This document shows positions 13,101 through 25,496 of a stretch of DNA of 64,000 bases, piece by piece (position 1 is the stretch's first letter; each line of letters starts with the position of its first letter). The DNA lies in assembly GCF_947623445.1 (NCBI RefSeq), contig NC_135246.1, forward strand, positions 13,437,856 to 13,501,855. Reading direction: 5' to 3'. Both the position numbers and the translations under genes were made by a program. The notes below the pieces were generated by a model. It worked only from the letters and a program-made list of their open reading frames with translations, made no database searches and was not told the DNA's origin. The DNA is from Clavelina lepadiformis. Its lineage: Eukaryota; Chordata; Ascidiacea; Aplousobranchia; Clavelinidae.

Positions 13101-16100
13101 GTAAGTAGAGCAAGATACTTGGAAAGTTTGTCGTAGGTTGTTATTATTGTGCCTTCACCTGTCTTGTCGAACTGAGGCCTGCCAGCTCTGCCAAAAATCT
13201 AGTCAAGAAAGGAGGGAAGTTTAACATTTAGAAACTTGTGAGTTTTAAGCTATGACAAGAACAAGTATAAATACGAAATTTACGATATTATTGAAAAACT
13301 GCGTCATGCATGGAATAACCGTCAGCACAACGCTGTTTGAAAAGTACTCCAGGCAATATTGACACATATCAACACTAACAAACTTAAGGATAATGAAAAT
13401 ATCATCCGACCTATTTTACCTGCATGACGTCCAAAATACCAAGGTCAACAAAGGAACCCATTTTAGCATTGTAGATCTGGGTGCCCCTAATCACAACGGC
13501 GTGGGCGGGAAGATTCACTCCCCAGGCAAGGGTAGCTGTGCAGCAGAGCACCCGAATAAGACCTTTGGAGAAGAGCCTTTCAACCAGGTTACGATCAGCG
13601 CGTAACATGCCCGCATGGTGAACCCCTAAGCCCCACTGAAAGAGGTCACGAAGCTCGCGGTTGCGGGATCTTTGCATCTGGGATTTAAACAGAGTGATTT
13701 AGAAAATCGAAAGGAATTATCACAGTTATGAGGATTTGCAATTGTGCGGAACATTTTGAAATAATTTTGTAAAACGGTGATTAGATTAGAAACATCCTAT
13801 TCTTTATTTTTATTTAATTCTACAGTTTTTTAATACCTGCTTGTCCGCAAGAGAATATCCTTCCATCTTCTGACAACTGAAGTAACTCGTTTCGTTATTT
13901 GTCCTCGCCATTTCCAACAACGCGTTTGCCGTCTTTATAGTGGCCTTGCGCGCATGAACAAAAACCAATACCTGAGGATGGATCACGTTCACTTTAGGTT
14001 TACGTCTGCACGGGCATTCTTCAGCCAAGTAGTTGGGTTTGAGAGCTGGATAGTTATTACACAACTAAGCATCGTTTACCTGATAATCCTTAACCAAGTT
14101 TTTCATGACCGTTTCGTAGCATGACTCGTCCATATCAAGGTTTTGCTGCATCACGCTCCTACTCTTAACGCCGATGAAGTTCTGTTGGAGAGGAACCGGA
14201 CGAAAACGACCGTCAAAAAAGAACAGTCCGATGTGTCTGAATAATATAAGAAATAAATTACGAAATTCAAATACAAACAGTCCGGTGGTGTTTTCGTATT
14301 TCCAAATATAATTTACAATTGACAGATATCTTATACCCAAGAATGAGTTTTCCTGTACAAGTTAAACTTACGGGTTAACACGAAGAAACCTGGCCACGTC
14401 TGTATAATTGGGCAGAGTTGCGGACAAACCAACAATTCGTATCATTGTTTGTTGTGTTTCAACCTGAAACAGCACGAGCATCAGTAAGAAAATTCTTACT
14501 GACCGTCGAACAAAAACAGCCAAAAAAGCATTGGTACAAAACCTGTCTTAAAGTTCTTGCAACCAAGGTCTCCAGCACCGGTCCTCTTTCATCGTGCAGC
14601 AAGTGAACCTCGTCAATGATAAGTAGGCGTACCATGCGTGCAAGGGCCACATCTCCGGTAGATTTTCTAGTCACAACATCCCACTTTTCTGGGGTTGTTA
14701 TCAACATCTGAAATAGACGGTTATATGTTATAAATTCTTTGTGTGTTCCTATGAATGTTTGTGGGAAAAAAAATGATTTTAGCGTTATTATCGTTAAATT
14801 TGAATGTATATAACAAGCTTAAAACAGTCTAAAATTGACTGGATACTGGGAATGACCGGGTACCTGAGTTTCTGCAATTTCCTTTTTAGTCAGCTGCATG
14901 TCACCAGTGAGCTCTCGGACAGCGACACCAAGCGGAGCCAGGCGTTTACCGAAATTCTCGGTCATTTCGGCAGCCAGTGCTTTCATTGGAGCAACATATA
15001 CAACCTAAACAGAAAATACCAAGTAAATAATACATACGATCAAACTCCACATTGAGCGATGCAGTTCCCAGGAAGGTAATCACTCCCAAGCAAAGTCAGT
15101 CTTTAAACCACGAAGCCACATACCTTGAACTTATCTCTTTGAATTACTCCAGACACCACATTTTGCATAATTTCACGGACAACTGTCAACATGGCGACGT
15201 TGGTTTTACCAGCACCGGTGGGAGCACAGATTAAAAGGTTTTCGTTGGTCTTGTATGCTGTGTCGAAGACTCGGGATTGTATGGTGTTTAGTTGCTTGAC
15301 ACCAGTGAACGCCATTTGAGCAATCTCAATATCAAAAACAAAAGAAGTTTAAACTTAATTGCATTGCAACGGATGCGAGCTTGTATTTCAGAACAATGTA
15401 TACTACCTCGTCTAAGTGACTTATTGAAACCAAAGACCAGGGTTGACCAGGGAAGCCACCTGTGGCTGGTATACGAATTTCCTCAAATCTTTTTGATGAT
15501 TCTACTTCAAAACCTTCAGGTAAGGCCATCTAAGTAAAACAGGAACCAGCTCAAGTATCAAAAGAATTCATGTAATTTATGAGTTGAAACTTCAAGCGAA
15601 CATTGTACACAAACAGATAGCATTCTTAAGGAACTACACACCCGAACTCCACCAACAAACGCTGCAGATTGATGAGCAGCAACTTTTGAGTCGTAAACAT
15701 TTGGGTAAACCTCGACTGCGCCTCCTTTAGTTTTATGAGAAAATAGTGGGGCGGTTGAGGCCAATGACAAGGCCTTATTCCTATAAAAACAATTTTACAA
15801 TCAATCAATGATTATACACTTTATGATCATTACAACCCTATACAGAGCTGTATGCATTGATAAAAATAGACAGGATGCAAACCTCTGTTGGCGCAAGTTA
15901 TTTGAGTCAAAATCATCAGTATTTTCATGATGCTTGTTGAAAACCTTCTGTGCCTTTCTCTCCTCTTTGCGGATAAGTTTTGCAATCTGCTTTTCAGCAT
16001 CAGTCTTCCGAGTGCAATATTAGAAGAGCGAAGTAAAATCGCAAAGAGCCCAGTTTGCATAGAAAGTAAACAAATCAAATTTGTCTCGGTCTTACCTGTA

Positions 16101-18163
16101 CAACAACTTGACTACCATACTTGGGAATGGATTCTCTGGTTGAAGGCAAAGCTGAAATACAGACAGGTATAAATGAATGCATACAATGCATAAAAAATGG
16201 CTTTTTGTTCTGTTTAAAGTCATAGTTGCAAGATGCACCAACATTTGCTATTTCCATGCTGAGAACTACTCTTCAAAAGGTTGTCATCTTGCACAATAGC
16301 TTCTCTTCTTCGCAGAATCTCAGCAATGAAATCAAGGTGGTCAAAGCCCAGCAGTTCACAGAACTTGCACAATATAAACCAGTACTAAATGCTCGTAATG
16401 CTTGTGGTGTTCATAATAATGCTTTACTTCAATCATATGTCAATGGCAACATATATTACATAATACCTCATTCTGCAAATGGTCATTTGTTTGGTTCGAC
16501 TTGAGTAGTGCCAATGCTGGGTCAACTAACTGTCCAGACTTGAAATTCCTAAATATATCATAAGGATAATTAATGATATATTATTTTCACAATATTGCTT
16601 AAAATATTATTTGTTTGCGTTCATTCAGTAATCCGAGTCTGAAAAGGCAGTAGGACAAGGATAACCTTACCCACTGCTCCATTAAATCAGAAAACATTCC
16701 TAAGTTTCCTACTAGTATTGAAAGTAAAAAAAATAGACATTTACACACTCAAAATTTACATTTGCATCTGTCTTTTTAGCCATGGCATTCCGGACCCCTG
16801 GGTGTGAGTGTTTGCTGATTTATCTGCTATTGATTTTTCCCGAAGCCTAGTTTGATCATAATGGATTTGTCGGAAAGCATCAACAAAGTCATTTCTAGTA
16901 GTTATATCATCCTCATCAGATCCAAACACAAAATCAGATCTCACAAAAGCAGGCAGTTTTGATGAAAACTACAATAAACAATAAACACTTTGAATAATAT
17001 GTTAAACAATATTCCTGTTTATTGTACTTGTAAACAATTACCAATTTTAAATAAATCTACATGTAACAGCTTCTTTAGAGTTTATTCTTATGTTTAAAAA
17101 ATATTTTTACAATTAAAAAAATAGTATTTATTGCTTTTAAAGACATTACAAGGCAAAAGGTTATAAGCATTTTACAACCTTAATTTTGTGACCAAAAGGT
17201 TTTCTATTTCTTTGACTTTCCACCAGATATTTTATCTCATCAATCGCTTTGCTCCCTGCTGTTGATGCAAGCTTCATCACAACCTGATGAACCGTTTTTA
17301 AGCTGGTAAAATCCACTTTCCCAACCTTTGTTCTAACAGGATTATAAGTCAAAATTACAATATCATCTCCTAAACACTTAAAAGTAATTTGTCTATATCA
17401 ACTGCTCACTCCAGATGGATGAAAATATATACAGAATAAAGCCAAGAAAACACTCAACTGTAAATCTATTACTCAGACCTTAATTCCTCCACATTCTTTG
17501 AAGAAATGGATTCAACTTCGTACAGATAAAGAAAAAAAATGGTGGCGGCACTTTGTTTTACTTCTGCACTTTCATCATCACCAACTATATTGAAAATTTT
17601 ATTTTGATAACTATTTTCTGAATCAAGTGCAATGGTTGCGACAATTTTTTTTTCTCTTGGAAGAACATTCATTCAAAATATCACTCACCAATATTACCAC
17701 TTTCTTGTAAAAGGTCCCTTAACATGGATTTTACCAACTGATGTGCCTTCCGTTCCTTACATCCTTTTCTAACCAACACTTGGAATTCTTGCCATGTTAG
17801 TTCACAGTCAGAGAAAGATGGCTGTTTAATAGAAATAACATCAACTGGTTTTGAGATTACATAAAAATAATTTTAAACACGGCCATCAACAGAAACGTGA
17901 AGAGCAGACTTTTAAAAGTTTAAGCAGGAAAACTTTGCCTAGATACATACTAGTTTAATGCAAAGCTACATGTGCAAATCAGTTACAGTATAAATATGCA
18001 AAATAAACGAGAAAAGAATTACATCATAGCACAATTACATTACACATTAACAAGTGAAGACCTTTTTCTCATGCAATGAATATTGCTGTGAAATTCCTCC
18101 AAATTCCCTGATAGCTGTAGTTAAGTGAGGTGTCTCCAATATATTGAGCTGTGATTTCATCAT
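4295..18163 (-). CDS. ASCC3: Activating signal cointegrator 1 complex subunit 3 (Ski2-like double-cassette helicase)
   Basis: ASCC3 is the 3'-5' helicase subunit of the ASC-1 complex. It unwinds alkylated DNA for ALKBH3 and dissociates collided ribosomes in ribosome quality control. About 35 minus-strand exons collinear with vertebrate ASCC3 can be read from a Met at 18163 (or 18160) to a TAA at 4295-4297. In order they encode the N-terminal region, helicase cassette 1, Sec63 domain 1, helicase cassette 2 and Sec63 domain 2. Cassette 1 has [15 protein letters not shown] and GRAGR motifs; cassette 2 has [15 protein letters not shown] and GRAGR. Both cassettes look intact. The closest alternative, the spliceosomal helicase BRR2, is excluded by ASCC3-type stretches such as [18 protein letters not shown] and [18 protein letters not shown]. 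Exon edges are approximate, and the first exons are the least certain. Introns carry transposon copies. Confidence 0.95.
11020..11044. repeat. (AAAGT)n microsatellite
   Basis: Five tandem AAAGT units in an ASCC3 intron. Confidence 0.85.
11991..12487. mobile_element. hAT-type non-autonomous element in an ASCC3 intron
   Basis: Starts CAGGGGTCTCCAACC and ends ACCCCTG. It is flanked by GCATATGC (11983-11990) and GCATATAC (12488-12495), an 8-bp duplication with one mismatch, as expected for hAT insertion. Around 12254 there is an internal hAT-like end (AAGGTTGTCCAAACC), so a second insertion or internal rearrangement is likely. No transposase frame is present. Confidence 0.7.
15405..18163 (-). 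other. ASCC3: ASCC3 N-terminal region exons
   Basis: The first exon (about 18163-18055) starts with Met-Met and contains [12 protein letters not shown], which resembles the PRLTGALRSFSN start of vertebrate ASCC3. Further coding blocks lie at about 17821-17690, 17665-17480 and 17350-17170. Next is an acidic block around 16945-16780. A block at about 16160-16085 carries [11 protein letters not shown] highly charged block at 16010-15906 ([12 protein letters not shown]) is followed by 15780-15650 ([17 protein letters not shown]) and 15535-15405 ([19 protein letters not shown]). These last four match the linker before cassette 1 in vertebrates. The short spacing between the second and third blocks (about 40 nt) would be a very small intron, so one boundary there may be wrong. 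Confidence 0.75.
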
Positions 18164-18423
18164 AACTTTGATTCCGGGGAAAAACTGGCCACAGTAGAAA
18201 TCCTTACCCTATGGCGATCCAGTACCGGCAGCCAGCAAAAATCCTTGGTTAGTTAGTTAGTAAGCTACCATTGCTTGAAACGAAATGCAAACAATATGAG
18301 TTATTTTGCCTTAAGTTTTGACTTATTTTAAAGTCTAAAGTGAAGCTAGCAACGATAGAGGTTTTATGTTGGGTATTTCAGCTATTCCCATCTTGGTATG
18401 TTTCATTCACACACTGTGGCATA

Positions 18424-18859
18424 CAGGGCTTGGAGCCAGAGCCAGAGCCCCGTAGCCGTGCATTTTCAACGGAGCTGGAGCTCTATGCAAAATTCAAATG
18501 GAGCTGGAGCCAGTTGTTTGAAAAATAGCTCCGGCTCCGATGTATTTCATAAGATGCTATGCTACTAGCCTACTACTATTGGCTGAATTCACATAATTTA
18601 ACAGCAACCCTTCACAAAATTTAGAATTGCAGGGGATTTGACAGCAGAGCAGTCAGACGTTCATAACTGATGGTATTGACTACTGACTGACCCATTGAGC
18701 TAGATATCCCAAATTGAGCGTTCATCCTTGAACCTCATTTTTTGACGTAATGGAGCCGGAGCAGTAGTATCAATGAGCTTCGGAGCTGGAGCTAATTTAT
18801 GATAAAAGAGAGCTCCAGAGCTGGAGCAATTTAACATTTACGCCTGCTCCAAAGCCCTG
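18424..18859. mobile_element. hAT-type non-autonomous element with perfect 8-bp target duplication
   Basis: Terminal inverted repeats are CAGGGCTTGGAGC on the left and GCTCCAAAGCCCTG on the right. The direct repeat GTGGCATA flanks it at 18416-18423 and 18860-18867. The body is rich in GGAGCTGGAGC and its complement. It lies about 250 bp upstream of the ASCC3 start. Confidence 0.9.
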
Positions 18860-20066
18860 GTGGCATATCATTTCCTTCTGTAATATGTCTGTTTGTCATA
18901 TTACAGATACAAACATAGTATTTCAGTCTAACGTTTCATACTCAATATACAGTAGATATCTAGAAGAAGCAATAACATGGTATCAGAGCCTTTATGCTCG
19001 GTATCAGAGCCTTTGCACAACTTAAACTTGGTGATGACTCCTCACCTCTTATGTACCGGCTGTGTTGTCTATGTGCAAACGTGTGTGAACAAACTTGTTT
19101 GTGAGCTTTATTCGGTGGTTAGATTTGTTTCTTTTTTCTTCTTCTCTTGCAAAAATATTTCTTACTGTTTACCATGCAACAGGTAGAAGCTCACTAATGC
19201 CTTGCCCCTAACTATTACAATGGTTGCGTTGCTAAATATCATACGAGTCCAGGGCCACATGAGTTTGCATCACTGTAATTTATAATCCTCACACTCTCGC
19301 TCTGCAACTAATTGTTATAAAAATTCAGCATGTGATTAAAGTATATACTTGTCAGATAGGAAAGTTTGCAAAATGCGTGGTGATTTTTAATCTGTGCACT
19401 ACTTTGTTTAATTCTTTTGATCTTTGTTGCACAGGAAAATTCTTCATTAAACTTAGTAAATTTTCCAACCAGGCATGCATCTTGAGTTTTAAAAAATTAA
19501 GTCAAATTCACATGCTACAAGAAATAACCGCAGGCTATCATTGAAACAACATGACTGATGCCTTGCGATTTGACTAGACTACAGGTTTATGACCCTATTT
19601 GAATAGCTAGTATCTACAGCTGTGACAGCCAGCCCAGTGGAAAGTATGGCAGTTTTTGACGAGAAGCCATGCGTGCAAAGATGAAATTTCTGGATTGGAA
19701 CCACACAGAAAGCTTCAATTCTTTAATTATTATAAATTGGAGCTTAAACAACCCAATTTACTTTGTTTGTCTATTATAAATCGCCATGAAAATAAAAAGA
19801 TTTGGAGTGTAGATTGATGAGCTTTGTGCGTGCAGGTGTCACAATTTCCACTACAGTCAGCCAGTGTAGCAGTGCTGAACTGCTGATGAGGTGCCTGGCA
19901 GCTGGCAGTGCAGTAGATAGTTAAACCAAGGTTAAAAATAAAGAAAGTGTAGTGTAGAAATGCACAACCAATTTGCACCACAATTTGGGTGGCAGGAGTT
20001 TAGTTAGTAAACAAATGCATGATGTCACGTATGCCTAGTTGTGCGATTTCACACTAGAGACTAGAC

Positions 20067-20408
20067 CAGGGGTCGGCAACCTACGGCCCGCGGGCCGGAT
20101 CCGGCCCGCCATGCGAAATCGTCCGGCCCGAGACATATTAATTAGTTATCACAAGAATACGGCCCGCCGTGTCTTATTGAGTTTCAAACTGTAGTGTTAG
20201 CATTTAGCAATTATAGTATTAATGAAAATTCCGGCCCGCCAAAGAGTTGTACGCTCGACATTTGGCCCGTGACTAGCAAAAGGTTGCCGACCCCTGATTT
20301 AAGGGTAAGATATTCGCGTTTCAGAAAAGCTGTCCCGGCAGTTACGGCCCGCCAGTATATTTTATTTTATCAAATTGGCCCGCGGCTCAAAAAGGTTGCC
20401 GACCCCTG
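20067..20408. mobile_element. hAT-type element with a duplicated right end
   Basis: The left end CAGGGGTCGGCAACC pairs with the right end GGTTGCCGACCCCTG. An exact 8-bp duplication GACTAGAC lies at 20059-20066 and 20409-20416. A second complete right end occurs internally, finishing at about 20296, followed by a further 112 bp with its own GGCCCGC-rich segment and a right end. The arrangement is therefore left end, right end, right end. The interior is rich in CGGCCCGC, typical of this class of short hAT elements. No coding capacity. Confidence 0.9.
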
Positions 20409-20416
20409 GACTAGAC

Positions 20417-23400
20417 CCAACAAACTGGCAACCTGTCAGTCTGTCATTGCAAAATGTTTAGGTCAAGTTGAGTGTGTTCTATAAAACGTTAAAAGGATAT
20501 ACCACTCAAAAATGCATTATACGTTACCGTTAAGAGGAAGTTTTGATGTGGTATGAGAGTCTTTCCCCTAAGACTGAGGAAAATCTTTGCGCGATTTAAA
20601 CCAGGCAATGATACCTCATCGCTCGGGATCCCGCTCCCCGTTACTGTCACGGTGTCACCCAAGTAGCCCTTGTGCCGGATTGGAAAGTTTGCTAAGTGCG
20701 TTGGGAAAAAAATTAATTGCGTGTATAATGGTTGTTGTTTCAATTTGATTGCGCGGGGGATTTATCACTCATCCTCTCACTCTTTTTCTTGTATCGTATT
20801 GCCCAAACTTAGAACTGTTAACCAATAGGCCTACCACTTTTAATTAAGGCCAAAAGCGAAACGTAACAAATCGCACTCTCTGTTGCCAATATACGCCATA
20901 TGACACAGGGCTACAGGGTAGCTAAAGGTAAAACTAGCAGATGGGGATGGGGTAGGAGACCAGGACTTATTACATCAAGATGTGAAATCGTGGTTTGTTT
21001 TTAGGGAAAATCCCATTTCAACAGCAATTCTTTTTATTGGCAATACGTATGATGCATACTATACCTCATTATATCAATGCATATTCATCCAATTAGACAA
21101 TGAAAATGCCATGGCAAAAACGTACTATCAACTTAGATTTATAAAGTATGAGTTTGCATGGTCTCAAAATTTACATTTATACTTCTTTTGAAGATATTAA
21201 ATGCGAATTTTGTAAATATCACATCACAATGATCCATAATTTTTTAATTATATGAAATAAGCCAGACTAGATAAACTATAAACATCAGATAAATATTTAT
21301 AAATAACACTTTAATCAGAGTCTTTATATGCTTGTTATATATATAAAGACTCAGTTTTAATGTTAAACGTGTTACAAGTGGAAGTAGAAAATGTATTCCG
21401 GCAAATTTCGAAGCCAGTATACATTTGGCATGACGCTAGATCTAAAATTCGATCTTTATTTCGACATCCAGCTGGTACCGGACTTTGACTTTGACTTTGA
21501 CAAACCGGTGGTACTTTTAAAATTTCGTATGAGCTGAGAAGAATCGTGATCACTTGCTAAAATGCTTCTGCAATTATTGTTGTCAAGTTATTTTTGATAA
21601 GTAAACTTATCAGACCTCTTCATTTGAAACCTTGTTCTGGTACAGTATCTGGCATATGATATGCTATCTTGCATCCAGGAACAAATTTTGAAAACTGTTG
21701 GTTATTCGATGAATAAATGAATTCGTCCAGAATCCAGATTACCCGTGTTTTTTCCTGAGAGCGCTTTTAACCACTACTGTTCTAAAAAAAAACTTAGCAA
21801 GCAAATCTGTTAAATTACGCGGCCAATTTGCGGTGTTAATTGATACAGTTAAGATACTTTTGGCGGTCATTCAATTTGCGTTAGGATGTTAGATATAAGT
21901 TATTGTAGTAGCCTATGTAGTTATTAGGCTATATGTAACTTATTAGTTATTACTATTGCTAACCTGGGCAGTTTGGTTAATGAAAACAGTGGACAAAATA
22001 GAACTATTGGTTTAGCAATATATTTCAAATGTTATTTTACCAATTTAGTCTTCAGTTTATTTTACAATGCTTTGTTTGCATTATAGGCTATTTTTCGTTT
22101 AGAGATAATCTCCACTTAAATGAATCATATCTTGATTTTCAAGTAAATTAATGTGAACATTACCTTAAATTCTTACTGGTGGAGCCGCTTCTAAAACCAT
22201 TGGTAATTGAGCAGCTCGATAACCAAAAGGAATTTAAGCAAACTGCAAAAATTTTTAGTGTAAGTGTTAATTTCAAACTGCTACTGGTGGAGCCATAGCT
22301 TTGCAGCTGCTACATTGATAATTAATAAATTACCACAAACTTTCCATATACATAGCAAAAGCGTACTGTGTAGCCTACATAACGACAGCAAATACAGTAG
22401 CCTATAACTTCAAAAATGAGTATTTCATTATAGAATAACACAGATGAGTAAATTGTGAGTAAAACAACAAAAGAGCGTCTGGGTTTTTTTACAAGCAGTG
22501 ATCACCTTTATTCCGTTGACTATGTAGTTAAATGATGATTTATGAATGGCAGATGTCTATGTTTCAGTTACTGTATGAAAAACGTTGTGGTATGGAACTT
22601 CCACCTCTTTTCATGTAATGTAAGGTTTACCTGTTATTCTTCCCCAAAAGATAATCTTTCCGATCCATCCGTTTAGGACAATGAATTGTCAATTTAGTAT
22701 ATACATTTTTTATATAGATGAGGAGTTACCCTGGCAACCAAGAAATCTTTTAGGGTGAAAAATGGCCGATGTCTGCCCAATCATTTTAACGCCAATCTTG
22801 AATATGTATCTCACTTGCTCTGAATTGGGTGTGACGTATGACACAACCAGATTTGCAATTAGCCCATGTAGACAGTAGATTTTAAAAATTCAAATATAAT
22901 CTTTTCTGTACTAATTACGATTTTACATTGATTGTGTTTTCGGTCATGTGTAGAATTGTTGGCAACTTTGACATTTGCCTTTAGTTCGTCATTAACAATC
23001 ACCCAAACCTTAACCACACACAAAACAAAATCAAGCTAAGAAACTGTGCGACAAAAGGGCCTTCATGTGCAACGTTGAAACTTTTACAGGAGTAGGATTT
23101 GTGGTTCGATATCTCCGGAATGACGATTTACCTAATCCTTGTTTTGACTTTATTTTGTTACTCTTAGATACGCGAAATAATTGCATTGTCTAGAAAGACC
23201 TATGCGGCGTGTATAGTAGGCGTTTAGCTGAAAAAGAAACACAAAGAACTCCAGAATTGAAGGTAAACTCTTTTGTGTTTCTTTCAAAAGGCGCGTTGCC
23301 AAGCGCCGCCATGAATAGACGCACATTTATGCCATTGTCACTTTTTGATATCATTTTAAGACACGCTGGCCGCTGAGAAATGAACAACTGAGATTCACGG

Positions 23401-24128
23401 CTTACGTAAAAAAGAAAGACGCAAAACGTTTGCATTTTTTTCGCCTATGTGTCACTTGTGGCTTTGTTTCAATCTTGTCCACCTCTAACTGATTTCTTTT
23501 GTGATGCGCAGAGCAAATAATAGCTTACAATACGATCCTTTGTATTGTATTTTGTTTGGTTCGGACCATTGTTGGCTTAATCTACACCTTTTTAATGAAA
23601 CCCGATTCTCTGTAGTTTTTATTGATAGGCAACCTGTACGCCCTAGCAACGGTATCGACAACGCATCCCACGTATCTATGGCTACCACACTTAAAATGTT
23701 TTGGAAGTAGATATGAACTGTTAGTTTTCACCTGACCACGAAAGAAGAAGCAGCGTTCAATTTTGCTGACCGCTTTTTATTGCGGAGGATTATTAAGTTC
23801 TTACAAAATCATATTTGACAGACAGAAATAAGGTTAACTAGGGATATAATAGATTTTATAACAGATAAAATAAGGCTAACTTTACTCTGTAATTTGCTAA
23901 GGGAAGCCTTGCTATACCTAGGCCTATACGTTTAAAAACATACAACAATGCGCAGGTTGCAAGCATATTCAATTCAGCTTTGACATAGGATAAAGTTTCA
24001 AGGCTCCCGTAAAACTGAAATAGTAGATTAGAGAAATAATTTTGTTATATAGGAGACACACATAATATTGTTTAATTACAGGTGTTTTAACTGCATAAAA
24101 GAACATTCAATTCAATTAATCAATAAAA
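20417..24128. other. Intergenic, no gene seen
   Basis: AT-rich sequence between the hAT cluster and the first PLAC8 gene. It contains four tandem TTTGAC-like units near 21480-21500, and two copies of TACTGGTGGAGCC about 105 bp apart (near 22177 and 22282). Short open frames on both strands around 23190-23710 lack splice context and are probably chance. Confidence 0.5.
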
Positions 24129-24567
24129 ATGGCAACTTTCAACCAAGGACTTTGCGGTTGCTTTGACAACAGTTCCCTCTGCATCCTTACCTTCTGCGCT
24201 TTCCCATTTGTTGTTGGAAAGAATGCCGAGTCCGTCAAGGAGAATCCAGTATTGTGGGCCATCGGATACCAAATGGCTCCATGTATTGTTGGTGGCTACC
24301 TCAGAAGTTTAGTTAGAAAACAGAGCGTAAGTTTTCTTTTTTTACAATATATGCTTATAATATCTGATATCCTATTATATACTATACTGATATTAAAAAT
24401 TGTGGTTCATTTTCTTACAGGGTATCGACGGTAGTTTTGGTAACGACTGCTGCATGCATTGCCTATTCCCGTGCTGTGCAGTTACACAAGAAGCCGCCCA
24501 GACAAAAGCTTGTCATTATCTTTTCCCAGCTGAAGGCCAAGTTGTTGAACGAACCCCAGCGGCATAA
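24129..24567 (+). CDS. PLAC8-domain protein A (cornifelin/PLAC8-like)
   Basis: Two exons, 24129-24326 (66 codons, donor GTAAGT) and 24421-24567 (48 codons plus stop), joined in phase 0, give 114 residues. The protein is the Cys-rich PLAC8 type: LCGCFDN near the start, a hydrophobic Cys-containing stretch (ILTFCAFPFVVG), NAESV, and after the splice GIDGSFGNDCC then CLFPCCAVTQEA, matching the family's DC-x-x-x-C-P/F-C-C-x-x-x-Q signature. Family members associate with membranes, and roles vary among animals, fungi and plants, so no specific function is assigned. A TTACAG acceptor about 45 nt upstream of the Met suggests a 5'UTR splice. It converges with the paralogue at 25497-27166. Confidence 0.85.
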
Positions 24568-25496
24568 GTTGTTCGCAGTAATGTTTAACGAACAATGACA
24601 TCATTTTGTAAATAGTTCGTTCTTTTGTGTATTTTCACTGTGATCGTATAACCTCCTACCATATTTGGAATTGCAAGCGGACACAATTTTCCTAAAGGTT
24701 TTTCTGTAAATGTAAACTTTTAAATAGAGATTTTTATATTTTTGTATAAGCTTTTTTATGCAGGATTAAAACACAATACGCAACCTTCAGCAATTAATCA
24801 AAGTGTTTTATTTTTGGAGCAAACCTAACCAAAGAGCCGAATACAGTATACCTGGTATAGAGATCAATACAAAAAATTTTGAAAAGATTAACGGTGGGTT
24901 TGTTTAAACTTGCCCAGTAATGCGCTCACATCAAATTACACAATCCTTCGTCTGCTAGCTCACCATCATTGAGTAGAAAGACCTAGTTACGGTGAGGCAG
25001 GTTTTTAAAGTTAAAGGCAGGCAGTTAAAAGTTATTTTATTAAATGAAAAATACCACTGAAACAGCAGCTTACAACAATATAATGGTAGCTGTTAATTTA
25101 TCTGGATTCTAATCATACAGGTCAAAGGATTTATTGAAAAATATTTCTGCGTGAGAGCGCCAAAGAGTTAATTACCGTAGGCAATAATGCCAGCACTCAG
25201 CAGAGATATGCAAATGAAATGAAAGCACTTTTTCAGGAAGCATCATTTCACTTAAATCACACAAAAAGGCACAACCAAATTTATGCAAAAAGGTTAGGTA
25301 CATTTGTTCATATATACTGAACAAAAAAATATATAGAAAGAGTAACATGTAGTAAATATAACGCATGCGTATGTAGTAAAATGTACAAACAAACTACAGT
25401 ATGCGATTAAAAATAGTTTTAGAATGACAGGTCCACATAAACTGCAATAAAACAGAATAGTCCCGGCATGTAGGAAAATCAAAATTTTCAAACAGA

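Larger units (their letters stand above)
10370..15330 (-). other. ASCC3: ASCC3 helicase cassette 1 and Sec63 domain 1 exons
   Basis: Exons, approximately: 15330-15120 (Walker A APTGAGKT near 15205-15228), 15005-14865 ([14 protein letters not shown]), 14709-14555 (TTPEKWD and DEVHLLH near 14600-14622), 14465-14370 (GLSATLPNY), 14237-14080 ([13 protein letters not shown]), 13973-13838 ([11 protein letters not shown]), 13677-13423 ([14 protein letters not shown]), 13200-13035 ([10 protein letters not shown]), 12945-12815, and 12670-12575. Sec63 domain 1 follows at 11795-11655 ([16 protein letters not shown]), 11502-11330 (NILLQTYIS), 10960-10740 ([14 protein letters not shown]) and 10540-10370. 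All SF2 helicase motifs are present, so this cassette should bind and hydrolyse ATP. A hAT-type element sits in the intron between about 11800 and 12575. Confidence 0.93.

Noticed and set aside
4295-18163. BRR2 (spliceosomal helicase) as identity for the large minus-strand gene
   Set aside because: Same architecture, but the residues around both Walker B motifs, the linker and the C-terminus follow ASCC3 rather than BRR2.
23190-23710. Opposed short frames between 23.2 and 23.7 kb
   Set aside because: No homology, no splice partners; overlapping frames on both strands.
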